From an uncultured Anaerotruncus sp. (lineage in GTDB: Bacteria > Bacillota > Clostridia > Oscillospirales > Ruminococcaceae): a DNA stretch of 38,967 nucleotides. Below are positions 6,783-13,563 of the stretch, one piece after another. The DNA lies in contig CAJUJI010000008.1 of assembly GCA_910586875.1 (NCBI GenBank), forward strand, positions 1 to 38,967, in the 5' to 3' direction. The position numbers were made by a program, and so were the translations under genes. How positions within the stretch are numbered: the first letter of the stretch is position 1; each line of letters begins with the position of its first letter. Under the pieces are notes generated by a model that was not told the DNA's origin, searched no databases, and saw only the letters and a program-made list of their open reading frames with translations.

Positions 6783-7750
6783 GCGCAAACCCCTCCTTTA
6801 TGCCTAAACTGTTGTTCAAAAAAGCAGCGCATCCCCTCGCAGGAGGCGACAAACTCGGCATGTTCTCCGTTGGTAAGCGGCATCTCAATCGCCTCGATCA
6901 CACCGTCCCGCCCCAGCACCACCGGAATTCCTGCAAAAATATCCTGTTGGCCATACTGCCCGCGCAGAAGGGTGGAAGCGGTTAAAATTCTGTGTTCATC
7001 ATAGATAACTGCTTTTATCATATCCACCAATGCCGCAGATATCCCAAACAGAATATCGCCCTTACCCTCAATGATGTTGCGCGCAGACAAACGCACCTCG
7101 CTGGCAATTTTGGTCAGATCCAGACGGCCATAGGTGTCGGGGTGCGTACGCATCAGCTCGAATAGCCGGTGCCCGCCCAGGCTGACCGCTGACCAGGGAA
7201 TCATCTGGCTTTCTCCATGCTCCCCCAGCACATACGCGTGAACCGAATGTGCGTCCAGGCTCAGTTTGCTGGACAAAATCCGCCGCAGCCGCAATGTATC
7301 CACCGCTGTGCCAGTACCAATCACCCGTTCGGCAGGCAGGCCGGTTCTTTCATACAAATAGCGGGTGACGATATCACATGGGTCGGATACACTGAACAGA
7401 ATCCCCTCAAAACCGCTCTTCATCAACGACTGCACCATTGTATCAGCGGCGCGGATCGCTGGCTCTATGGCATCGGCGCGCTTTTCCATCACCCTCGGCT
7501 CTCGCCCTGCACAAAATACCGCAACCTCAGCATCCCGGCAGTCCTCGTATCCGCCTGCATAAATATGCACCCTGTGTGGCAGCAATGGCTCCATATCCGA
7601 AAGATCCTGTGCATGTGCATATGCCTTCGGACGGTCGGTATCTAAAAGAACCATCTCGCTACAAAGACCCTGTACTGCCAACAGTTGCGCGCATTGGGAC
7701 CCTACATGCCCTGCGCCGATAATTACAATTTTTCTGGCTTTCAAACCCAT
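6779..7750 (-). CDS. LDH/MDH-superfamily L-2-hydroxyacid dehydrogenase
   Basis: An NAD-dependent 2-hydroxyacid/2-oxoacid oxidoreductase of the L-lactate/malate dehydrogenase fold, 323 aa, cytosolic. The Rossmann motif GAGHVG is at residues 12-17. VIGTGTAVDTLRLRR carries the substrate arginine, and GEHGES carries the catalytic histidine. Two usual landmarks are altered. Aligning AGREPRVMEKR with the LDH loop AGANQKPGETR puts Pro at the specificity position, where Gln marks LDH and Arg marks MDH. The normal SNPVD motif reads SDPCD. Calling it lactate dehydrogenase is therefore unsafe; a hydroxyisocaproate-type or other branched substrate is possible. AAGGAG precedes the ATG by 8 nt. Confidence 0.8.
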   Translation of the reverse strand: MGLKARKIVIIGAGHVGSQCAQLLAVQGLCSEMVLLDTDRPKAYAHAQDLSDMEPLLPHRVHIYAGGYEDCRDAEVAVFCAGREPRVMEKRADAIEPAIRAADTMVQSLMKSGFEGILFSVSDPCDIVTRYLYERTGLPAERVIGTGTAVDTLRLRRILSSKLSLDAHSVHAYVLGEHGESQMIPWSAVSLGGHRLFELMRTHPDTYGRLDLTKIASEVRLSARNIIEGKGDILFGISAALVDMIKAVIYDEHRILTASTLLRGQYGQQDIFAGIPVVLGRDGVIEAIEMPLTNGEHAEFVASCEGMRCFFEQQFRHKGGVCA

Positions 7751-7785
7751 TCTGTCAGCTCCTTTTCCCCCTTCAGGTTTTCTTT

Positions 7786-7814
7786 ATTTTAATCCATCGG
7801 ACCACCAAAGTAAA
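7786..7814 (-). promoter_or_regulatory. Candidate promoter for the LDH-like/YitT pair
   Basis: On the minus strand TTTACT, a 17-bp spacer and TAAAAT lie about 40 bases upstream of the dehydrogenase start. Confidence 0.5.
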
Positions 7815-7944
7815 GCCTGTTCTCGGTTGTGCTACATATTTCAGCTAATATTCTAGGTTTTACACAAAAGCGCGCGCTCACCAGCAAAAATCTTCTGCAA
7901 AAGCAGCATGGACCATTCCGCCAGATATTCCTAATTTTGGTAAA

Positions 7945-10581
7945 TTAGGAATGTATCTCCAATCGACTCCCACCGCGCTCTTTGACCACCTCGATAGAGG
8001 CTTCGATACTTTCCCGCAGAGAGGTGACATGTGAAATAATTCCTACCAACCGTCGAGAGCCGCGCACCTGTGCAAGCACCTCCAGTGCATCATCAATCGA
8101 CTGTGGATCCAGCGAGCCAAACCCCTCGTCAATGAACATCGCATCCAACTGCACCCCGCCCGATTGTGATTGTACCACCGCCGCCAGCCCAAGCGCCAGC
8201 GCCAATGAGACCAGAAATTTTTCACCGCCGGACAGCCCCGCAACCGACCGCCGCTGTCCAGAATGCGCGTCGAGCACCTCCAAATCCAGACCTACCTTGC
8301 GGGTGCGGCCCACCCCCTCCAGGGTATGATACAGCCGGTAACGCCCGCCGTGAACATGTGCGAGCAACCGGTTTGCCTCGCCTGTCACCGATGCCAGCAT
8401 CACCCCCAAAAGATACCGTCGCAAACTTACGCCATTGTCTCCTCGCAGCAGTTTGCCAAATGCCGCCAGCTTATCCGCTCGCGCGCATTCCTGCGCCAGC
8501 TCGCCCGCTGTCTGCCGGATGGTCTGCAAATCCTCCTGCATCCGCTGGCAGGACTGCTGCTGTGCACCATATGCTTGATCCAGCTCAGATAGCGCTTGCT
8601 GCTGTGTCTGCACCAGCTGCCGCAGCTCCTCCAATGCCGGACGCTGCATCCCCTCCAGCCGGTCTGCCAGCTGTGCAACCTCCTGCTGCACGCGCAGCCG
8701 CTGATTGTTCCAGTTCAGCAGCTGTTCGGTCAGCTGGTCGATCTGTTGGTTCGGAAGTGCAGCGGCCTGCAAGGTTTCAGCAGTATCGCCTGTTTGCTCC
8801 AGCTGTGGGGCAAGCGCCTGCTCTGCATCCTGCACCTGCTTTTGCGCCCGCTGCTGCTCTTGCAGCAGCAGCGGCAGCGCGGCGGCGGCTTCCCTCTCCT
8901 GGATAGACAGCTCCTCTGCCTGCTTGTGTATGAGTATAAACCGCTGTGCTTGCTGTTCTATTTGAGTTTGCAAGTTAGAAAGCGTTTGATCCAGCGCTGC
9001 CAAATCCGCAATCTCCGCGTCGCGCTGCCCTTCCAGCAACAGATATTCTGCCTGTATACGCTCCCAGACAGCATCGGCCTGCGCCGCCTTCTGTGTGAGC
9101 TGCCGCTCCTGTTCCCGCCGCTGCTCCAATATCTGGCGCTGTTGGCGCAAGTGCGCCCCCAATTCGTCCAACCGCTCAGCGGAAACGTTCGATTGCGCCT
9201 GTGCGGACTGGGAAACCGCTGGCTGTGGATGGTGGACGCTTCCACAAACCGGGCAGCGCGCTCCCTCCTGCAAATCGCTTGCGAGTGCCACCGCTGAATC
9301 GCAGAGATATTGCTGCCAAGCTGTTTGCTGCTGTTGCTCCAATGCTTGACATTCCTGTTCCTGCGCGCTGCGCGCTTTGACCGCTTTCTCTGCCTGCTGG
9401 CGGGCTTGCTGTTGACCTGCCTTCGCTTTTATCTGCTTCTGCTTGATCTGCGCAAGATGCTGATAGCCCTCCCGCAACGGCTCCAACCTTCGCAAGCGTG
9501 CCTGCGCCGCTTCATAGGCCGGACGTTCCTTTTCCGCTGCTGTCTGATGCGCCTGCGCCTGCTCTAAACGCTGTCGCGCAAGCTCCGCCAACCTTTGCCC
9601 CTGTGATAGAGCCTGCGTGCGCCGGGCAAGCTCCTTCTGTGCCGTTTGCATCTGTGCAATCAGCGGGAGCGCTGCCTGTGCCTGCTTCGCCCGCTGGATG
9701 CGCTGCCGGATCTCCTCCATTTCCTGCGTCTGCGCATCCAACCGCAAGAGCTGCGCTTGATATCCGCTTAGCCGTTCAAACTGCGTGTCCAGTTGGGTCT
9801 GCGCCTCGTAAAGCTGACGCGCCTGCTCCAAACGCTGCTTTCCCTGCGCGCGTACCGTTTGCTTCTCTTCCAGCTGCACCAAGAGCTTTGATAACCGCTG
9901 CTCCAATTCCTCCATTTGTGTGCAGCCATGCCTGGAAAGCAACGCCTGTACCCCTGCCCTCTGCGCTTCCAAACGTTTATGCCAGCCTGACGCCTGGGCA
10001 CAAAGCCGCTCGGCAACCCGCTGCCACCGCTCAGCCTGGAATAGACTGACCAACACCGCCTCCTTATCCTCGCTTTTCGCGGTGAGCAGACGTTCAAACT
10101 GCCCCTGCGGAAGCAGCATCACCTGGCAGAACTGGCCGCAATCCAATCCGATCAATTGCTGCGCCTTCTGTTCCAAATCCTTCTGTTTCGGATTGGCAAA
10201 AAACGGAACAAATACCCCTTGCTCATCCAGATACCAACAGTTCTGCTCCTGCTGATACTCCAACGTGCCAGTACGTTTGCGGCGCACCCGCAGACAACGA
10301 GCAAACCGATACCGTTTACCCGCTAGCTCAAATACATACTCCACGCTGGTCTGTGCATCCTCCGGTGCACAAAGGCAGCGCATCTCCTTTAACTCCCCGC
10401 GCTGACCGCCGGAGCTGCGTCCATACAGCGCATAGGTCATCGCGTCCAACAGCGCGGTTTTGCCTGCGCCGGTCTCGCCGCGAATCAACAGCAATCCCGT
10501 CTGTAAAAATGGCGCAAACAAAACCTCCTGACGCTGTACATACGGCCCAAACGCTTCCACGGTGATCGAAATTGGCGTCAT
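7945..10581 (-). CDS. sbcC: SbcC, ATPase subunit of the SbcCD nuclease
   Basis: The SMC-like ATPase of the SbcCD (Rad50/Mre11-type) complex that cuts DNA hairpins and ends. Walker A GETGAGKTALLDAM is at residues 35-48. Two long Gln/Glu/Ala-rich coiled-coil arms flank the zinc hook CPVCG near residue 443. Signature LSGGEKFLVSLALAL and Walker B AMFIDEGFGSLD are near residues 780 and 825. At 878 aa it is shorter than E. coli SbcC (about 1050), mainly through shorter coils. The start overlaps the sbcD stop by 4 nt. A hairpin-cleaving nuclease is notable in a genome carrying the many palindromic repeats seen here. Confidence 0.93.
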   Translation of the reverse strand: MTPISITVEAFGPYVQRQEVLFAPFLQTGLLLIRGETGAGKTALLDAMTYALYGRSSGGQRGELKEMRCLCAPEDAQTSVEYVFELAGKRYRFARCLRVRRKRTGTLEYQQEQNCWYLDEQGVFVPFFANPKQKDLEQKAQQLIGLDCGQFCQVMLLPQGQFERLLTAKSEDKEAVLVSLFQAERWQRVAERLCAQASGWHKRLEAQRAGVQALLSRHGCTQMEELEQRLSKLLVQLEEKQTVRAQGKQRLEQARQLYEAQTQLDTQFERLSGYQAQLLRLDAQTQEMEEIRQRIQRAKQAQAALPLIAQMQTAQKELARRTQALSQGQRLAELARQRLEQAQAHQTAAEKERPAYEAAQARLRRLEPLREGYQHLAQIKQKQIKAKAGQQQARQQAEKAVKARSAQEQECQALEQQQQTAWQQYLCDSAVALASDLQEGARCPVCGSVHHPQPAVSQSAQAQSNVSAERLDELGAHLRQQRQILEQRREQERQLTQKAAQADAVWERIQAEYLLLEGQRDAEIADLAALDQTLSNLQTQIEQQAQRFILIHKQAEELSIQEREAAAALPLLLQEQQRAQKQVQDAEQALAPQLEQTGDTAETLQAAALPNQQIDQLTEQLLNWNNQRLRVQQEVAQLADRLEGMQRPALEELRQLVQTQQQALSELDQAYGAQQQSCQRMQEDLQTIRQTAGELAQECARADKLAAFGKLLRGDNGVSLRRYLLGVMLASVTGEANRLLAHVHGGRYRLYHTLEGVGRTRKVGLDLEVLDAHSGQRRSVAGLSGGEKFLVSLALALGLAAVVQSQSGGVQLDAMFIDEGFGSLDPQSIDDALEVLAQVRGSRRLVGIISHVTSLRESIEASIEVVKERGGSRLEIHS

Positions 10582-11681
10582 GTTTGTTCCTCCTCCAATA
10601 GCGCAGCCTCAAACCAGCTCTTTTGCTCCTCGTCCGGCTGGCCGCCCGCAATTTCCTCATAAAAATGTGTCATCAAATCGGTGGGAGAGAGCGCCGAGAG
10701 CTGTTCTACCGTCAGCGTGGTACGACTGCCCTGTGGAGTGGTGCCGGTGAGCAAAAGCAAATTCGGACAGAGAACGCGCAGCTGTTCCAGCTTGTCCAGT
10801 CCAGCAGGCGTATCGGTCAGCTCGATTTTTAGATAATCCTGGCAGCCGCCCGACAGCCGCAGCTGCATCAACAGCGCTTCATAATTGCCGCGCAGCACCT
10901 GAAGCTGACGGGCCGCCTTTAGCGGTAATTCACACCGCTTTAATGTTACCGTATCCAACAAAATCGCGCATTTCTGCTGGCCCGCTTCGGCGAAGGAATA
11001 TTGCAGCGGAGAGCCGCTGTATTGAATATTAGGCGCTGGCGCCTGTGCACGGTGTAGATGCCCCAATGCCACATAATCAAACGCAGAAAACAAATCTGTC
11101 GGGATTCGGCTGCTCCCTCCAACCATCGCCGCGCGGTCGCTCTCTGAGGCAACCGCGCCCGCTACAAAGCAATGCCCGATTAGAAGATTGCGGTATCCTT
11201 GCACCGGATGCAGCCGCGAAAGCACCGCCTGCATCGCCTCAGCCATGCCGCGAATGTTGTCCTGTGGGTAAAGCGCGCGCGCCTCGTCTGCATTGAAATA
11301 CGGCAGTAGAAAAAATGCTGTATCCCCCAGTAGAATCGGCTCTAGGGAATCCTGCAACCGTCCCACAATGTATAAGCCACTTTTTTGTAGCAACGCACTG
11401 CACATGGATAACCGTTCTGCACCATCATGATTGCCCGCGCAAAGCAGTACCGGACGGTTGCAGTCCCGACAGAACAGTGTCATTGCGTCGGTGTAAAGCT
11501 TCACCGCCTCCGGATGGGCAATCGCATGATCAAAAATATCTCCGGCTAAAATCACTACATCGATTTGTTCTTTGTGTATGTGTTCAGCTAACTGCTCTAT
11601 CATTTTGCGTTGATCGTCCAGCAAGCTTATTCCATGCAGCTGAATGCCCAAATGCCAATCGGATGTATGTAAAATGCGCAT
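10578..11681 (-). CDS. sbcD: SbcD, nuclease subunit of the SbcCD complex
   Basis: The Mre11-type metallophosphoesterase partner of SbcC. Metal-binding motifs appear in order: DWHLG (8-12), GDIFDHA (around 47), GNHDG (around 83) and GHLHRAQ (around 205). The C-terminal capping region is degenerate, as is usual. The length of 367 aa is normal. An AGGGGG site precedes the ATG. It is first in the sbcDC operon, and a terminator-like hairpin with T tract lies between it and the repeat cluster upstream. Confidence 0.92.
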   Translation of the reverse strand: MRILHTSDWHLGIQLHGISLLDDQRKMIEQLAEHIHKEQIDVVILAGDIFDHAIAHPEAVKLYTDAMTLFCRDCNRPVLLCAGNHDGAERLSMCSALLQKSGLYIVGRLQDSLEPILLGDTAFFLLPYFNADEARALYPQDNIRGMAEAMQAVLSRLHPVQGYRNLLIGHCFVAGAVASESDRAAMVGGSSRIPTDLFSAFDYVALGHLHRAQAPAPNIQYSGSPLQYSFAEAGQQKCAILLDTVTLKRCELPLKAARQLQVLRGNYEALLMQLRLSGGCQDYLKIELTDTPAGLDKLEQLRVLCPNLLLLTGTTPQGSRTTLTVEQLSALSPTDLMTHFYEEIAGGQPDEEQKSWFEAALLEEEQT

Positions 11682-11693
11682 AAGATCCCCCTT

Positions 11694-11730
11694 GTAAAAA
11701 TGATAGGGCGGCAGTTGCCTGCCACCCTAT
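11694..11730 (-). terminator. Terminator-like hairpin in the sbcD leader
   Basis: Read on the minus strand, ATAGGG-T-GGCAG pairs with CTGCC-G-CCCTAT (one G.T pair) and is followed by CATTTTTAC. It is 13 bases before sbcD, so it may attenuate sbcDC or end transcription coming from the repeat cluster. Confidence 0.45.
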
Positions 11731-11787
11731 GTCTATGTGCCATAACACACAAATTTTGCTAACTCCCCCGCGCCATAGCACACAGGA

Positions 11788-11930
11788 AGTTTCGCCCATC
11801 TTTTCAAATGCAGCGAGCCTCACCAAAAGTTTCGCCCATCTTTTCAAATGCAGCGAGCCTCACCAAAAGTTTCGCCAGCCTTTTCAAATACAGCGAGCCT
11901 CACCAAAAGTTTCGCCAGCCTTTTCAAAGG
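11788..11930 (+). repeat. Three and a half tandem 40-bp repeats at the edge of element B
   Basis: Units start at 11788, 11828, 11868 and 11908 (partial). They begin AGTTTCGCC and end GCCTCACCAAA. Units 1 and 2 are identical; unit 3 has CAGCC for CCATC and ATACAG for ATGCAG. The partial fourth unit runs straight into the first hairpin of element B. This parallels the 37-bp array at element F: both arrays contain the TTTCGCC end-box of the element. There are no unique spacers, so it is not a CRISPR array. Confidence 0.9.
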
Positions 11931-12082
11931 CTGCGGATTCCAAAGGCAGCGCCTTTGGCCGCGCTTCGCAAAGCGCGGAACTCCTTTTCCGTAAAAGCGG
12001 ATTTTTGTGGGGTGAATTGCAGCGCATAGCGTTCGCTATGCACTGCAAGAGGGGTGCTTTTTGCAAGAGAAAAAGCACCCCT
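11908..12082 (+). repeat. Composite hairpin element, copy B (nearly complete)
   Basis: The stems come in the family order. They are AGCCTTT/AAAGGCT (11917-11932), CCAAAGGC/GCCTTTGG (11940-11958) and CCGCGCTT/AAGCGCGG (11959-11978). A weaker stem lies near 11987. The box GGGTGAATTGC (12010-12020) follows, then a 12-bp interrupted stem TGCAG..GCATAGC/GCTATGC..CTGCA (12018-12047). The last stem is AGGGGTGCTTTTT/AAAAAGCACCCCT (12050-12082) with loop GCAAGAG. Stem sequences differ from those of other copies but remain self-complementary. With the tandem array it fills the 441-base gap between sbcD and the reductase. Confidence 0.85.
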
Positions 12083-12122
12083 TGTGTCCCTTACCTGATG
12101 CCACCAGCAGCGATCACCGATC

Positions 12123-13061
12123 TTATGGGCGCACCTGAATCGGCGCCGCAAGGATCGACTCCTTTTCTGCCAGCAAGGTATCACCCAGCAGTTCCTGCTG
12201 TACCTTGTCCCAACCGATCCGGTCAATCATGTCACCAAACCGCTCTTTCACATAACCATACTTGCGGAATAGCAGCAGCGCCTTTTCCAATATGTCCATC
12301 GCTTCCTCTACCGAGTAAATGCCCGGCAGCTCGTTTGCGCTGCGATGCTTGCGGCCCCACTTGCCGCCCAGCACGATCTTTACCCCGTGCGCCTCATCCT
12401 CCAAGCACTGGAAATAGCAATTGCGGATACATTTACCGCAGGAGTTGCATTTTTCCCTGTCAATGGTAATCTTCCCATCCACCAGCTGCGGCGCACCCAT
12501 TTGGCAACCCTCGGTCACGATGCACTTCTTGCAGCCATGGCAGCGCTCCTCGTTGATCTGCGGGCGGCGCTGTCCAATCAATCCAAAATCGTTTAGATCC
12601 GGTTTTGCACAGTTGTTCGGGCAGCCCCCCACCGCAATTTTGAACTTGTGCGGCAGCGTGATTTCCGGATTCCAGCCCTCGTAAAAACGCTTGTGAATGC
12701 TCGCTGCAATTCCCTGTGTATCCACCTGGCCAAATACGCAGGTCGTACCCTTGCAGGAGGTCACCGGCCGGATCTTGTCGCCGGTGCCACCGGTATAAAG
12801 TCCTGCGGTTGCAAGCTGCTGCTGGAGCGCAGGAATATTTTCAAGCTTTACGCCCATAATCTCGATCGCTAAACGTACCGTCATTGCAACACGGCCATTG
12901 CCAAATTTTTCGGCAGCGGACGAAATACAAGCGAGCTGCTCACCTGTAAGTGTGCCATTGACGGTAATTACCCGCACATTAAATTCATCCTCGCTGTCCC
13001 GATTGAACAGACAGCCCATTGCCTTGACCCGTTTGATTTCATCTGGTTTTACCTTAGCCAT
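12123..13061 (-). CDS. Siroheme/ferredoxin-type sulfite or nitrite reductase-like protein
   Basis: A compact cytosolic redox enzyme of the dissimilatory-type sulfite/nitrite reductase family, 312 aa. After a ferredoxin-like half-domain it has the siroheme-[4Fe-4S] cysteines: SCKGTTC (Cys 103, 108) and GGCPNNCAKPDLND (Cys 147, 151). A two-cluster ferredoxin insert follows (Cys 174/177/180/186 and 205/208/211/215). The real start is the ATG at 13061 after GGAGGA; the open frame further upstream is the opposite strand of the alaS leader. No partner subunit or siroheme gene is nearby, so it is a stand-alone small reductase. Sulfite, nitrite or another substrate cannot be distinguished from sequence. 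Confidence 0.82.
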   Translation of the reverse strand: MAKVKPDEIKRVKAMGCLFNRDSEDEFNVRVITVNGTLTGEQLACISSAAEKFGNGRVAMTVRLAIEIMGVKLENIPALQQQLATAGLYTGGTGDKIRPVTSCKGTTCVFGQVDTQGIAASIHKRFYEGWNPEITLPHKFKIAVGGCPNNCAKPDLNDFGLIGQRRPQINEERCHGCKKCIVTEGCQMGAPQLVDGKITIDREKCNSCGKCIRNCYFQCLEDEAHGVKIVLGGKWGRKHRSANELPGIYSVEEAMDILEKALLLFRKYGYVKERFGDMIDRIGWDKVQQELLGDTLLAEKESILAAPIQVRP

Positions 13062-13117
13062 GTAACTTCCTCCAAGCAGATATTTTAAGATCCCGATCCA
13101 CAGAATTATTTTTGTAT

Positions 13118-13146
13118 ATTTTACCATGAATCCAACCGTCTGACAA
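13118..13146 (-). promoter_or_regulatory. Candidate promoter of the siroheme-type reductase
   Basis: On the minus strand TTGTCA, a 17-bp spacer and TAAAAT lie about 57 bases upstream of the ATG. Nothing else was seen between here and the alaS promoter. Confidence 0.55.
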
Positions 13147-13261
13147 GCCTTTCTTTCCAGTATTTCCACCATCGGTGGCAAAATACATTCCGTATTGTTC
13201 AACCAACCAGGAACGCTGCTTTTAGCACCGCATCCCTCTTTAAACAGCCGGCGAAAATCTC

Positions 13262-13290
13262 TTGACATTTCGCCTTTACAGGTATATACT
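13262..13290 (+). promoter_or_regulatory. Strong promoter of the alaS T-box leader
   Basis: TTGACA, a 17-bp spacer and TATACT: near-consensus sigma-A elements immediately before the T-box leader. Confidence 0.85.
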
Positions 13291-13294
13291 AACA

Positions 13295-13530
13295 CCGTAT
13301 AGCGATGACGGGAAAAGCCGCTGTTCATCGGCCCAGAGAGGCGCGTATTTGCTGGAAGCGCGCCGCGTTTGCACAGCGGCAGGCCACCCCCGAGCTTTCC
13401 GGCGACGAGTCGGACGTGTGTGCATGGGAGCGTTAATCCCGTTTGAGTGGTGCGGCAACGCACAATTTGGGTGGTACCACGGAAAGATGCGCTTTTCGTC
13501 CCAGACAGGGGCGAGAAGCGTTTTTTGCAT
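13295..13530 (+). promoter_or_regulatory. T-box leader upstream of alaS
   Basis: The conserved T-box sequence TTGGGTGGTACCACGG is near 13467-13482. The stem I region contains the AGAGAGG segment and a distal GGCGCG/CGCGCC hairpin. The lower stem GCCGCTG pairs with CAGCGGC. The triplet GCA (13371-13373) next to that stem is a candidate alanine specifier, fitting alaS downstream. The specifier choice is less certain than the T-box itself. Confidence 0.88.
13490..13527 (+). terminator. T-box terminator stem before alaS
   Basis: CGCTTTTCGTCCC pairs with GGGGCGAGAAGCG (with G.T pairs) and is followed by TTTTTT. Confidence 0.82.
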
Positions 13531-13563
13531 ATCGCTGGAAATGAATAAGGAGAGATGAATCAA

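Noticed and set aside
7927..7952. Inverted repeat ATTCCTAATTT/AAATTAGGAAT at the end of sbcC as a terminator
   Set aside because: It overlaps the stop codon, is AT-rich and has no T-run after it on the minus strand, so it was not called.
8166..9297. Long plus-strand frames opposite sbcC
   Set aside because: They are low-complexity Ala/Pro or Leu/Cys-rich antisense readings of the coiled-coil codons, without ribosome binding sites or domains.
13062..13463. N-terminal extension of the siroheme-type reductase
   Set aside because: The extra frame is antisense to the alaS promoter and T-box, and the ATG at 13061 has a good ribosome binding site and matches the family's start.
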